DNA from: CAWKKW01 sp963850345
GTDB lineage: Bacteria > Acidobacteriota > Terriglobia > Terriglobales > Acidobacteriaceae
Assembly: GCA_963850345.1 (NCBI GenBank)
Contig: CAWKKW010000002.1
Coordinates: 372,001 to 436,000 of the forward strand
Length of the DNA stretch: 64,000 bases
Direction: 5' to 3'
The notes under the pieces were generated by a model that worked only from the letters and a program-made list of their open reading frames with translations, did not search any database and was not told where the DNA came from. Positions within the stretch are counted from its first letter, which is position 1. The number at the start of each line of letters is the position of its first letter. Shown piece after piece: positions 51,940-61,800 of the stretch. Made by a program: the position numbers and the translations under genes.

Positions 51940-54900
51940 TGGCAGCCGTATTTCAGCGGAACGAAGGCAACAGCGCGGAAGGCGGCTCGTTCTGGCTGGC
52001 GCGAAATACGCGCACGCTCTTCTTCTTCACGATCGTGCTGGCGGCCGCGGGCATCTACTTCGCGCTGCAGATTCCGATCTCGGTATTTCCTGAGACGAAT
52101 TTCCCCCGAGTGGTGATCGGCATTGAAAACGGCGTGATGCCTGTCGAGCAGATGCAGGTGACCATCACCAAGCCGATTGAAGATGCGGTGAACAGCGTCC
52201 CCGGTCTGGCGACGGTGCGGTCGACAACCAGTCGAGGGTCGGCAGAGGTGAGCCTGTTCTTCGACTGGAGCGTGGACATGTTTCAGACGCTGCAGCTGGT
52301 GGATGCGGCGCTGGCTCGCGCCGAGCAGACGCTGCCCTCGACGGCTCGCGTCACGACTAACCGGCTAACGTTCGCGACCTTTCCTATTCTCGGTTACAGC
52401 CTTACATCAGACACCATTTCGCAGACGGACCTCTGGGAATTGGCGACCTACACCTTGAAGCCGCCGTTGAATCGCGTAGCAGGCGTGAGCACCGTGACCG
52501 TACAGGGCGGCAAGGAACCGGAGTTCCATGTCATCCCGAATCCGGCGAAGCTGCAGACCTCGGGCGTCACCATTTCGGAACTGGTGAGTGGGATTCAGGA
52601 GACCAACCAGGTGGACTCCCCCGGTCTCTACGAGGCCAACCATCAACTCGTATTGAGCCTGGTAGGCGGGCAGGTTCATACCGCTCAGGAACTGTCGCAG
52701 GTGGCAGTGAAAACTACCGCGGCAGGGGTGCCGATTCGCGTGGGCGACGTGGCGACAGTGACACCCGCGACGATGCCGATGTACACGCAGGTGACGGCTG
52801 AAGGAAAGCCGGCGGTGCTGGTGAATATCTCGCGACAACCGTCGAGCAATACGGTCGCGGTCGCCAATGCAGTCGATGACGAGGTGCAGCGGCTGCAACG
52901 TTCCCTGCCTGCGGGAGTGCAGTTTCGCCCGTACTACGATCAGTCGCACCTGGTGCGAGCCAGCATCTCGAGCGTGCGGGACGCAATCCTGATCGGGCTG
53001 GTATTAGCCGCGATCATCCTGGTGGTGTTTCTGCACGACTGGAATTCTTCGCTCATTGCGGGGCTTGTCATTCCTGTCACCATCCTGGTTACGTTTGTTT
53101 TTCTGAAGGTGACCGGGCAGAGCTTTAACCTGATGACGCTGGGCGGCCTGGCCGCAGCCGTGGGCCTGGTGATCGATGATGCGATCGTGGTGGTAGAGAA
53201 CATCGTGCTGCACCGGGATGCGGGGGAGACGCGGATCGAAGCGGTTCGCAAGGCCTTACACGAGATTACGACGCCGCTCATTGGCTCGACGATCACTCCG
53301 ATTGTGGTGTTTCTGCCGCTGATTTCAGTCACCGGGGTGACGGGCAGCTTCTTCCGCGCGCTGGCGATCACCATGACGGTTTCGCTGCTGACGTCGCTTG
53401 TGCTGGCGTTGACGTGGACGCCCGCGTTGAGCCTGGTCTTGCTGCGAGATCGCAAGCCGAAGCCGGGAGAGGATGGGCGTGCAAAAGCAGCAGCGTTGGC
53501 GGCCTCGCCCATCGAAGAAGAGCACGAGCACGGCAGGTTCATGAGCGCGATTCTGCGCTGGCATGGGCGCGGGCTGGGATGGGCGTTGGCGCGTCCGCTG
53601 TGGCTGGGCATCGCGTGTGTACTGCTGGTGGTGGCGACGTATTTCGCCTATAAGGGTCTCGGGTCAGATCTGTTGCCGGAGATGGATGAGGGCGGCTTTG
53701 TTCTCGACTACATCATGCCGGCCGGCAGTTCGCTAACCGAGACAGATCGTGTGCTGCGGCATGTGGAGCGCCTGCTTCGAAACACGCACGAAGTGGAAAG
53801 CATCTCGAGGCGCACGGGCCTGCAGATGGGACTGGCCGCGGTGACGGAGGCGAACGCGGGCGATATCACCGTCAAGTTGAAGGACAAGCGCGATCGAGGG
53901 ATTGATGAGGTGATGGCGGATGTTCGTTCCCAGATCAAATCATCGGAGCCGCAGCTGGACATCGAATTCACACAGGTGTTGCAGGATATGATCGGAGATC
54001 TTTCGAATGCGCCCGAACCGATTCAGATCAAGGTGTTCACCGAAAATCAGGCGTTGCTGAACGAACTCGGTCCGCGGATCGGCGAGGCCATCGGCAAAAT
54101 CCCGGGCGTGGTCGATATTCAAAACGGCATTGAGAACACGATCAGCGGCCCCGCGACGAGTTTCCAGGTGAACCCGGCCATCGCGGCCCGGCTGGGTTTC
54201 ACGTCGCAGGAGGTGGCGACGGATGCGACCGCGATTCTCGACGGGGTGCCGGTGACCGATCCACTGATCCAGAACGGGCGAGCCTATACCATTCGCGTGC
54301 GGCTGGATGACTCGCACCGGAGTTCGTTCGATGCAATGCAAAATACGGTGTTCAACAGCGCGAGCGGGCATACGGCGACGCTTGGATCGTTGGCGACGAT
54401 CAACCAACTGCCGCCACAAAATGAGATTCGTCGCGAAAACCTGGAGCGGCTGGTGGTGGTCACGGCGAGGCTGGAAGGCTCGGATCTTGGAACGGCAATC
54501 AAGAAGGTGCAGGACACGGTGACGAATCTCCACTTGCCGCCGGCGGTGCGGGTGGAATATGGCGGCACCTACCAGGAGCAGCAGAAGTCCTTTCACGAAT
54601 TGGCGCGGGTGTTGGCCCTGGCCCTCGCGTTAGTGTTTGGGGTATTGCTGACCGAGTTCCGAAACTTTTCAGCGCCCATCGCGATTCTCACATCTTCAAT
54701 CCTGTCGGCCTTTGGCGTGGTGTTAGCGCTGCTGATCACGCAGACGACCTTCAACGTGGCGTCCTTTATGGGGCTGATCATGGTCATTGGAATTGTGGCG
54801 AAGAACGGAATTCTTCTGCTGGATGCGGATCAGAAGTTCCGGGGCGCAGGCATGAACGCGCGCGAGGCGATGGTGCATGCAGCGCAACGCAGGCTGCGTC

Positions 54901-55118
54901 CAATTCTGATGACGGCGCTTGCGGCAGTGAGCGGCATGCTGCCGCTGGCATTCGCGCTAGGGGCGGGATCGCAAATGCTGCAGCCGCTGGCTATCGCGGT
55001 GATCGGCGGGCTGCTGGTGTCAATGGTGCTTTCGCTGATCGTTACACCGGCGGTGTATTACATGCTGACCAGGAATGAGCAAGCGCCGGTCGCGACGACG
55101 GAGTTAGTGACTAAGTAA
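51939..55118 (+). CDS. RND-family efflux permease
   Basis: A 1059-residue inner-membrane proton-driven exporter. It has the standard duplicate layout: helix 1 (TLFFFTIVLAAAGIYFALQIP), a large periplasmic loop, helices 2-6, central helix 7, second loop, helices 8-12. The proton relay is seen in GLVIDDAIVVVENIVLHRDAG (two Asp in helix 4), the form typical of drug/hydrophobe exporters rather than metal exporters. FMGLIMVIGIVAKNGILLLDAD and PILMTALAAVSGMLPLAFALGAGSQM are also conserved. The 3' end overlaps metX on the other strand by 15 bases. The substrate is unknown; no local regulator. Confidence 0.95.
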   Translation: MAAVFQRNEGNSAEGGSFWLARNTRTLFFFTIVLAAAGIYFALQIPISVFPETNFPRVVIGIENGVMPVEQMQVTITKPIEDAVNSVPGLATVRSTTSRGSAEVSLFFDWSVDMFQTLQLVDAALARAEQTLPSTARVTTNRLTFATFPILGYSLTSDTISQTDLWELATYTLKPPLNRVAGVSTVTVQGGKEPEFHVIPNPAKLQTSGVTISELVSGIQETNQVDSPGLYEANHQLVLSLVGGQVHTAQELSQVAVKTTAAGVPIRVGDVATVTPATMPMYTQVTAEGKPAVLVNISRQPSSNTVAVANAVDDEVQRLQRSLPAGVQFRPYYDQSHLVRASISSVRDAILIGLVLAAIILVVFLHDWNSSLIAGLVIPVTILVTFVFLKVTGQSFNLMTLGGLAAAVGLVIDDAIVVVENIVLHRDAGETRIEAVRKALHEITTPLIGSTITPIVVFLPLISVTGVTGSFFRALAITMTVSLLTSLVLALTWTPALSLVLLRDRKPKPGEDGRAKAAALAASPIEEEHEHGRFMSAILRWHGRGLGWALARPLWLGIACVLLVVATYFAYKGLGSDLLPEMDEGGFVLDYIMPAGSSLTETDRVLRHVERLLRNTHEVESISRRTGLQMGLAAVTEANAGDITVKLKDKRDRGIDEVMADVRSQIKSSEPQLDIEFTQVLQDMIGDLSNAPEPIQIKVFTENQALLNELGPRIGEAIGKIPGVVDIQNGIENTISGPATSFQVNPAIAARLGFTSQEVATDATAILDGVPVTDPLIQNGRAYTIRVRLDDSHRSSFDAMQNTVFNSASGHTATLGSLATINQLPPQNEIRRENLERLVVVTARLEGSDLGTAIKKVQDTVTNLHLPPAVRVEYGGTYQEQQKSFHELARVLALALALVFGVLLTEFRNFSAPIAILTSSILSAFGVVLALLITQTTFNVASFMGLIMVIGIVAKNGILLLDADQKFRGAGMNAREAMVHAAQRRLRPILMTALAAVSGMLPLAFALGAGSQMLQPLAIAVIGGLLVSMVLSLIVTPAVYYMLTRNEQAPVATTELVTK

Positions 55119-56210
55119 GCGCACTAATTCGTCGAATTCGGCGAGAAAGGCATCGTGACCGTGTGCGGAAAATAGTTCCCGGTAATCGCAGTGCACGGCC
55201 GCCTCGGTGAGCAGGCTTGAGAGGGCCACGATGTCCTCCGGCGGAAAGAGCCAGTCTGACGATATGCCGACAAGCGTAACGTGCGCCTGGATGCGGCGGT
55301 AGGCAGCGAGAGCTGATTCGTAACCGCGAGTCGGATCAAAGGTGTCCATGGTGCGCGTAATGGCCAGGTAAGAATTCGCATCGAAGCGGTCATTGAATCG
55401 TTCGCCCTGGTAGTCGAGATAGCCGGCGACATCGAAGCGACCACCGACCAGGCCCGACGGCTTCCCTTCTCGCGTCAACGGGGCGAACGGGTCTTCCCCA
55501 TTGCGATTGGGCTTGCGGCCGAAGCGCTCTTCAAACAAATCAGACGACTTGTAGGAACACACGGCGAGCGCTCGCGCGAGCGCCAGCCCGCGGAGTGGCG
55601 GTGCGTCCAGGGAGTAGTGTCCGCCCTTCCACGCGGGATCGAGTTGGATGGCATTGCGCTGCAGGTGGTTCAGGCCGAGGCCGAGTGCGCCCAGCGGAGC
55701 CACGCCGATCGAGACCACACGCTGCACCCGTTCGGGATAAAGGATGGACCATTCGAGCGCCTGCATGCCCCCGATGGATGCACCCATAACTTGCTTCAAC
55801 GTGGGGATGTGGAGCGCGTCCAGCAGCAGCGCCTGGGAGCGCACGATATCGCGGAAGGTGACCAGCGGAAATTCTGGCCCGTATATGTTTCCGGTCTGCG
55901 GATCGATGGAGCTGGGGCCAGTCGAGCCATAACAGGAGCCGAGAATATTGATGCCGAGCACGCAGTCGTGTTCGATCTGGAGCAGGCCACCGGCAGCAAA
56001 CAGCTGCGGCCACCATTGCGCCACCATCGCCGAGCCGGAGAGCGCATGGCAGACGAGAGTGACGTTGTCCTTCGCGGCGTTGGGTTCTCCGTAGATGGCG
56101 TAGTGGAGCGTGGGCGATTGCAATACGCCGCCTGCTTCGAGGGGAAAGGGTACGTCCAGGACAAAATTCCCCTCAAAGGTTGGCGTCGGAATCACTGCGA
56201 TCGAGCTCAT
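55104..56210 (-). CDS. metX: Homoserine O-acetyltransferase
   Basis: MetX acylates homoserine, the first committed step of methionine synthesis. The 368-residue alpha/beta-hydrolase fold shows VCHALSGSAM, the GSCYGSTGPSS loop, the nucleophile in MGASIGGMQALEW, and the C-terminal Asp and His (SSDWLFPPEDI, SAHGHDAFLAEFDE). Acetyl versus succinyl specificity cannot be proven from sequence, though the partner MetY favours O-acetylhomoserine. The start ATG 56210 overlaps the metY stop (ATGA). The 3' end overlaps the convergent RND gene. Confidence 0.93.
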   Translation of the reverse strand: MSSIAVIPTPTFEGNFVLDVPFPLEAGGVLQSPTLHYAIYGEPNAAKDNVTLVCHALSGSAMVAQWWPQLFAAGGLLQIEHDCVLGINILGSCYGSTGPSSIDPQTGNIYGPEFPLVTFRDIVRSQALLLDALHIPTLKQVMGASIGGMQALEWSILYPERVQRVVSIGVAPLGALGLGLNHLQRNAIQLDPAWKGGHYSLDAPPLRGLALARALAVCSYKSSDLFEERFGRKPNRNGEDPFAPLTREGKPSGLVGGRFDVAGYLDYQGERFNDRFDANSYLAITRTMDTFDPTRGYESALAAYRRIQAHVTLVGISSDWLFPPEDIVALSSLLTEAAVHCDYRELFSAHGHDAFLAEFDELVRLLSH

Positions 56211-57541
56211 CGAGCCGCGAGTTCCTCTGGTTTGCTTGCGGAAGCTCCGGTCGCAGTCTCAAGGGCTTGATCGAGGTCGGCAAGTATGTCGCGGATATCT
56301 TCAATGCCCACCGAGAGCCGAACCAGTTCCGCGGATACGCCGGCAGAGGATTGTTCCTCAGCGCTTAACTGCTGGTGCGTAGTTGAGGCAGGGTGGATCA
56401 CCAGCGATTTCGCATCGCCGATGTTGGCCAGCAGCGAGAAGAGTTTGAGCGAGTTAATGAGCTTCTTCCCTGATTCGTAACCACCCTTGATGCCGAAGGT
56501 GATCAGCGAGCTTTGGCCCTCCGGCATGTACTTGCGGGCGCGTTCGGCGTATTTGCTGGAGTCCAGGCCCGGATAGTTCACCCACTCCACTCCCGGGTGA
56601 CCTTGGAGGTGTTTGGCGACAGCGAGGGCATTGCGGGAGTGGCGTTCCATGCGCAAGTGCAGCGTCTCGATCCCTTGCAGAAACAGGAATGCGTTGAACG
56701 GCGAAAGAGCTGCACCGGTATCGCGCAGGCCTTGTACGCGCGCTTTCAAAATAAAGGCCAGCGGTCCAAAGGCTTCGACGTACGAGAGACCGTGATACGA
56801 GGGATCGGGCTCAGTGAAATCACGGAAGCGGCCGGATGCTTTCCAGTCGAACTTGCCGGCGTCGACGATGACGCCGCCAATTGAGGTGCCGTGTCCTCCA
56901 ATGTATTTGGTCGCGGATTCGACAACGATATCGGCTCCCCACTCGATGGGCCGAGTCAGCACGGGTGTGGCGCAGGTGTTGTCGATGATCAGCGGCAGGC
57001 CGTGTTCGTGGGCAATTTTCGCGAGCGTTTCAACGTCGGCGATATCGAGCTTGGGATTTCCAAGCGTCTCGGTGTAGATCGCGCGGGTCTTGTCGGTAAT
57101 GGCGGCGCGAATGCCGTCAAAGTCGTCCGCATCGACGAAGCGAACGTGAATGCCGAGCTTGGGTAACGTGTAGTGGAAGAGGTTGTAGGTTCCACCGTAA
57201 AGCGAAGTGGTGGAGACGATCTCTTCCCCTGCGGAGGCGAGGTTGGTGATGGCTAAGGTTTCGGCGGCCTGGCCGGAGGCCAGCGCGAGGGCCGCGGCCC
57301 CGCCTTCGAGCGCGGCGATGCGCTTTTCGAAGACATCGGTGGTGGGGTTCATGATGCGGGTGTAGATGTTGCCAAATTCCTGCAGGCCGAAGAGACGGGC
57401 GGCGTGGTCAGCATCGGAGAAGACGTAGGACGTGGTCTGGTAAATAGGAACGGCCCTGGACCCGGTAGTGGGGTCCGGTTCCTGTCCCCCATGGACGGCC
57501 AGGGTGGCCAGCTGCTGTTTCGGTGCTTGATCCTCTGACAT
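56207..57541 (-). CDS. metY: O-acetylhomoserine aminocarboxypropyltransferase (sulfhydrylase)
   Basis: MetY is a PLP enzyme that makes homocysteine from O-acetylhomoserine and sulfide. The 444 residues show the family start LATLAVHGGQEPDPTTGSRAVPIYQTTSYVF, NIYTRIMNPTTDVFEKRIAALEGG, the PLP-phosphate region SGQAAETLAI, the stacking-Tyr loop STTSLYGGTYNLF, the Asp in LIIDNTCATP, and the Schiff-base Lys in VESATKYIGGHG. Start ATG 57541 with AAGGAG 8 bases upstream. First gene of metY-metX. A structured leader with a short Met/Cys peptide precedes it, so expression is probably controlled there. Confidence 0.96.
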   Translation of the reverse strand: MSEDQAPKQQLATLAVHGGQEPDPTTGSRAVPIYQTTSYVFSDADHAARLFGLQEFGNIYTRIMNPTTDVFEKRIAALEGGAAALALASGQAAETLAITNLASAGEEIVSTTSLYGGTYNLFHYTLPKLGIHVRFVDADDFDGIRAAITDKTRAIYTETLGNPKLDIADVETLAKIAHEHGLPLIIDNTCATPVLTRPIEWGADIVVESATKYIGGHGTSIGGVIVDAGKFDWKASGRFRDFTEPDPSYHGLSYVEAFGPLAFILKARVQGLRDTGAALSPFNAFLFLQGIETLHLRMERHSRNALAVAKHLQGHPGVEWVNYPGLDSSKYAERARKYMPEGQSSLITFGIKGGYESGKKLINSLKLFSLLANIGDAKSLVIHPASTTHQQLSAEEQSSAGVSAELVRLSVGIEDIRDILADLDQALETATGASASKPEELAAR

Positions 57542-57575
57542 GTGTGCTTCTCCTTAAGGGGATTGCAAATGGAAA

Positions 57576-57603
57576 CGGCCCGCGATCGAGGGATCGTGGG
57601 CCG
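57576..57603 (-). terminator. Attenuator-like hairpin upstream of metY
   Basis: Arms CGGCCCGCGATC (57576-57587) and GATCGTGGGCCG (57592-57603) pair over 12 bases with one G-U, loop of four. On the minus strand TTTCCATTT follows. It ends 35 bases before the metY start, so it would stop read-through into the operon if formed. Confidence 0.7.
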
Positions 57604-57605
57604 CT

Positions 57606-57691
57606 TGGAAACCGAGTCCGTCTGAGCTTAGTGCCTCAGGGCGTTTCCACCTGCGCCCACCGGTCTACACATGCACATGAGGTCGCAGGTG
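57606..57691 (-). promoter_or_regulatory. Structured leader with alternative pairings
   Basis: Minus-strand leader RNA can fold several ways. TGGAAAC (57649-57643) pairs with GTTTCCA at 57612-57606, enclosing CTGAG/CTCAG (57639-57635 with 57626-57622). CACCTGCG (57691-57684) pairs with CGCAGGTG (57655-57648), which overlaps the first pairing. A second GTTTCC lies after the terminator-like hairpin (57576-57571). Such competing stems are typical of attenuators or riboswitches. The sequence does not show the S-box core that I know. Confidence 0.55.
57628..57678 (-). CDS. Putative Met/Cys leader peptide of metYX
   Basis: A 16-codon frame, MCMCRPVGAGGNALRH, from ATG 57678 to TAA at 57628-57630, inside the leader RNA and beginning about 50 bases after the predicted promoter. 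Its first four residues alternate Met and Cys, the end products of the pathway, as expected of a translation-coupled attenuator. There is no good ribosome site. The stop codon lies in the loop of the CTGAG/CTCAG hairpin. It is short enough to be chance; comparison with relatives is needed to decide. Confidence 0.45.
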   Translation of the reverse strand: MCMCRPVGAGGNALRH

Positions 57692-57736
57692 CGGAATGCC
57701 GAAGAGCACAGGGTACTATGGACCGCCATAGGCCAT

Positions 57737-57765
57737 AGTATCTAGTTTGAAAGTACCGCTGTCAA
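57737..57765 (-). promoter_or_regulatory. Sigma-70 promoter of metYX
   Basis: On the minus strand: TTGACA (57765-57760), 17-base spacer, GATACT (57742-57737). The predicted transcript starts near 57730, giving a leader of about 190 bases before metY. Confidence 0.75.
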
Positions 57766-57856
57766 AGGCCGAGTACGAAAGCACTGCATGCGTTCAGATG
57801 TTTCCTCGTTTCAAGACCAGCAGGCACAAGGCTTGTAAGTCTCGCTTGGAATAGGT

Positions 57857-58369
57857 CTATTGAAACGCATTCGCCTTGATCTGTCCCCGGATTTCTCCGC
57901 TAGGAATGCGAGTTGTCTTGATATTGACGTATACCTTTCCTGCAAATAAGGCTCGCAGGAATTTGTCGTAGTCCCCGGTGGCGATATTCTGGTTGGGGAT
58001 CGCGAGCAGGTCGCCCGGATTGATTCTTGCCCGCGCAATACCTTTTTGGCACGGAAGGTGCCCGCCGCCGCCGCCGCAGATTACGGTTAGAACGCCGCCG
58101 TTTACATTCTCCTGGCCGAATTGAAGGTCGATCTCGTAAGGAGCTACGTTGTCCGACAGATTAGACCATTGCATTTGGTAGGACATCGAAGCGCCGGTGT
58201 CGGAGATGCTGATGACGCCGGTGAAGTAACCGAAACCATCAGAGGAAACGGCCGGCACCTCTTGATATCCGGACAGCGTAGCCGACAAATTCTGGTTGGT
58301 TGCGAATTGAGCAAAGAGCGACGCGGGAGCCAGGACAATTGCCAGTCCGAGCGAAGGAAGGAAGCGCAT
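57857..58369 (-). CDS. Secreted CHRD-domain protein
   Basis: A 170-residue exported protein. Signal peptide MRFLPSLGLAIVLAPASLFAQ, then a CHRD-type domain: LSATLSGYQEVPAVSSDGFGYFTGVISISDTGASMSYQMQWSNL at the start and the ending DKFLRALFAGKVYVNIKTTRIPSGEIRGQIK, the GEIRGQI motif being diagnostic. Two Cys (VICGGGGGHLPCQ) could form a disulfide. CHRD domains occur in secreted and metal-dependent proteins; the role is unknown. ATG 58369 is chosen because it begins the signal peptide. It has its own promoter region to the right, shared with smc. Confidence 0.82.
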   Translation of the reverse strand: MRFLPSLGLAIVLAPASLFAQFATNQNLSATLSGYQEVPAVSSDGFGYFTGVISISDTGASMSYQMQWSNLSDNVAPYEIDLQFGQENVNGGVLTVICGGGGGHLPCQKGIARARINPGDLLAIPNQNIATGDYDKFLRALFAGKVYVNIKTTRIPSGEIRGQIKANAFQ

Positions 58370-58881
58370 GGGAAACTCCTGAACAAAATTTGACTGGATT
58401 GAACGAACGTGACCCCGGTGCCGGGAGATAGTCGCGCGACCGCGCATCATATACCGATCGCACTGCTATGGCAACCAAGACTCGCGCATTGTGATTACGT
58501 AAGTGACTGTTCGGTTGCCTGCGCCGCGAGTTCAGCGGAACTCAAGTCGATACCCTCAACAATTGGGTGTTGTGGAGCCATTCGTAAGGGGCTAGGCTGA
58601 AGCTTCTGGCGAAACTCCGCGATCCAACCTGATCGACCAAAGACGTTCCTGGAAGACACGAGGTAGTCGTGTGCTCATAGTTGGGCGCCGGTTACCGCTG
58701 CGATGATTGGCACGAAGTGAGCACCAAGCCCAATTGTTGAGTTCAGGACTTCTTATCCACAAGATGTTGTGGTCGTTATGTTGACCCTCCTCCTGCCGAA
58801 AGCTAGAGTTTCAACAGCATTTCCGTGCAGAGCCCGTGAGTTGTGCCCGTTTGCTTGTCGCCGTACAAGGAGTGATCCCCA
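58370..58881. other. Intergenic region between CHRD gene and smc, with one DnaA-box match
   Basis: About 510 bases between divergent genes. It contains TTATCCACA (58753-58761), the exact DnaA-box consensus, which is also part of a palindrome CCACAA-GATG-TTGTGG (58757-58772). Only one box is seen, so this is not an origin by itself. No protein-like frame is found. Confidence 0.35.
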
Positions 58882-61800
58882 ATGTTGAAACTGAAAAAGA
58901 TCCAGATTCTGGGCTTCAAGTCCTTCTGTGACCGAACAGAAGTCCAGCTTCCCGGCCAGGGGCTGGCCGTGGTGGTGGGGCCAAACGGGTGCGGGAAGTC
59001 GAACATTCTAGACGGCGTGAGCTGGGTGTTGGGCGAGCAGAGCGCCAAGAGTCTGCGCGGCGGCAAGATGGAAGACGTAATCTTCGCCGGGACACGCGAT
59101 CGCAAGGCGCTGGGCATGGCCGAGGTTTCACTGACGCTGATCGATCCCGACGCGTACATCGGCGGGCCGCTGCTGGATGAACCCGAAGTGGTAGTCGAAG
59201 ATGAGGTCGACTGGGACGAAGACAAGTTCCGCGCGGAGAAGGCAGCGGAGGTCGAGGAGATTATCTCTGAGGTGCAGCCCGGACAGGTGCTCGAAGGAGA
59301 GGCTGGCGCGCAGGAGGCGGCGAGTTCGGGGATCACTGACGCAGCCAGCAGCGAGGGAGCCGAAGCTCCTGCGGGCGGCGTGGTGTTGAAGATTCGCCGG
59401 CGAAAGTTCCAGCGCACTCCGCAGCATGGCGAAGTGGTGATTACGCGGCGTCTGTTCCGAACGGGCGAGAGCGAATACCTGCTGAATGGAAAGCTCTGCC
59501 GGTTGCGCGACATTCAAGACATCTTCATGGGAACGGGCCTGGGGCCGGAGTCTTACGCGATTATCGGCCAAGAGCGAATCGGGCAGTTGCTCAGCTCCAA
59601 GCCGCATGATCGACGTTCGATCATTGAAGAAGCGGCCGGCATAACGCGATTCAAGACCAAGAAGCGGCTCGCCGAACTGCGGCTGGAGCAGGCCAAGTTG
59701 AACTTGTCGAGGGTCAACGACATCTTTGAGGAAGTGACGCGGCAGATGGGTTCGCTGAAGCGCCAGGCGGCCAAGGCGGAACGTTACGGCGCTCTGCGGG
59801 ACGAATTGCGCGGGCGGCTCAAAGTGGTGCTGGCCAGCCGGATTGCGCAGATGGATGCGGACCAGGTGGCGCTGGCGGGGGAAATCAGTTCCCTCTCAAC
59901 TCAAGTGGAAGAGCGCAGCCAGCAGGTGGAGGAGTTGCAGGCCCAGGTATCCGAAGGCACCAGCCGCGGGTACGAGCTCGACTCGAGCGCCAAGGCTGCG
60001 GCAACCAAGGCCAACCAGGCCGCGGTGGAACTCGAGCGCGCCTCGACGCGCCAGAGCGGAAACCAGGAACGGATTGCCGAGTTGCAGGCGCGGATGGCGG
60101 CAGGCCACGCGGAACTGCAGCAGGCCCGGCAACAGCTGGAAGGCCTGACGGCGGAGCGCCAGTCGCAACAGAGCTTTCTGGAGTCGGCCGCAGCGGAGGT
60201 GGGCAACTTCCGCGAGCAGGTGCAACAGCGGCAGCAGCAGGCCCGCGACGCTTCGCAGGCGGTCGGGCTGGCAGAGCAGAAGCTCGAAGCAGGCCGTCGC
60301 CACGCGATGCAAGTCCTACAACAGGCAGGCGTCGCGCGGAACCAGGTGGCACAGGCAGAGGAGTCGCTTTCGTCGCTGGAGCGGGAGGCAGAACGGCTGG
60401 GTTCGGAGATGGCCTCCGCCCGGCGCGACCTCGAAGCGTTGGGTGCGGAGCGCGGTCAGGCTTCGATGCAATTTGAGTCGGTGACCGAGACGCTGAAGCG
60501 GCTGGAAGCGGAGATCGCCAGTCTGCGGGCGGAGATCGTGAGCAAGCGCGAAGAAGAGTCGGAATCCAAGCGGCGCGGCGACCAGTTGCGTGGGGAACGC
60601 GCGACCCTGACGGGGAGGCGCAATTCGCTGGATGCATTGATTCGCGAACACAGCTACTCTACCGATACGGTCCGCAAGCTCTTCCGGCAGAATTCGCTGG
60701 AAGGCGGACTGAAGCCGGTCGGCATGCTGGCGGATTTTCTTGAAGTAAACGGGCAATACGAAAGCGTAGTGGATGAGTTTCTTCGCGAGGAGTTGAACTA
60801 CATCGTCGTGAAGAGCTGGGACGCCGCCAACGAAGGCATGCGGCTGTTAAAAGGGCGACGTGGATGGGCGCGCGACCTTCCTGGTGCATCCCGACGATTC
60901 GCAGGCAAAGTTTTCGTTCGCAGCCGGCGCTGCGGTGGGCAGCTACGACCAGCAGCACGGCGTGGTGCGGCTGAAGGATTGCATCCGCGTGCTGGATGGA
61001 TTCGGGTCGTCGCTCGAAGTGATCCTGCCGAAGCTGCGCGAAGGGTACGTGACGCCGGACTCAGACACGGCGCGTTCGCTGGCCCTCGAAAATCCGCATG
61101 CGTTCTTTCTGTCGCCGACGGGCGAATGCTTTCATAACGTAACCGTGACGGGTGGGAAGCCGCGAGCCGAGGGCCCCCTCGCGCTGAAGCGCGAATTGCG
61201 CGAGGCGCAGCAGAAGCTGGAGAAAGTAGAGGCAGAGTTGGCAGGCGCCGAACTGGCCGCAGCAACGCTGGGCCGTTCGTTGGCGGAGCTGACGCGGCAA
61301 GTGGATGCCAAAGGTGAAGAGCGGCGCCACGCCGAACGCGAAAGCGCCAACCAGAGCGCGGCGTTGCGGCAGATGGACACGGAAGTGCAGCGCATGGAGC
61401 GGCGGCTGCAGGAGTGGACCCTGCAGCGCGAACGCAATAAGGATGCGCGCAACGCGAAGCAGTCGTTCATCGACGAGAAGCGCGACGAGGTGCAGCGCCT
61501 GGAGACGCAACACGAAGCAGCAGAGGCGGGGCTCGATGAGCTGCGGCGCTCTGTGGATGAACTGCGCAGCGCGAGGGATACAGCACACAACGAAGCAGCG
61601 CTGGTGACGGCGGAGTTGGCGGGTCTGGAAGAGCGGCGGCGCGGCGCGGAAGCCTCCTTCTCGCGAATCGATCGCATGTACAGCGAGCTGGCGCGGCGAG
61701 TTGCGCAACTCGAGCAGCAACTGGCCTCGGCACAGGCCGAACAGGAGCAGCGCGGTCGCGAGAATGAGCAGTTGGATGTGCAGCGTGAACAGTTGGTCGC

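Noticed and set aside
57606..57700. S-box (SAM-I) or cobalamin riboswitch before metY
   Set aside because: The conserved core sequences of those classes are not visible; I kept only the general call of a structured leader.
58741..58780. Replication origin near the DnaA box
   Set aside because: Only one box, no A+T-rich unwinding element and no dnaA or dnaN nearby.
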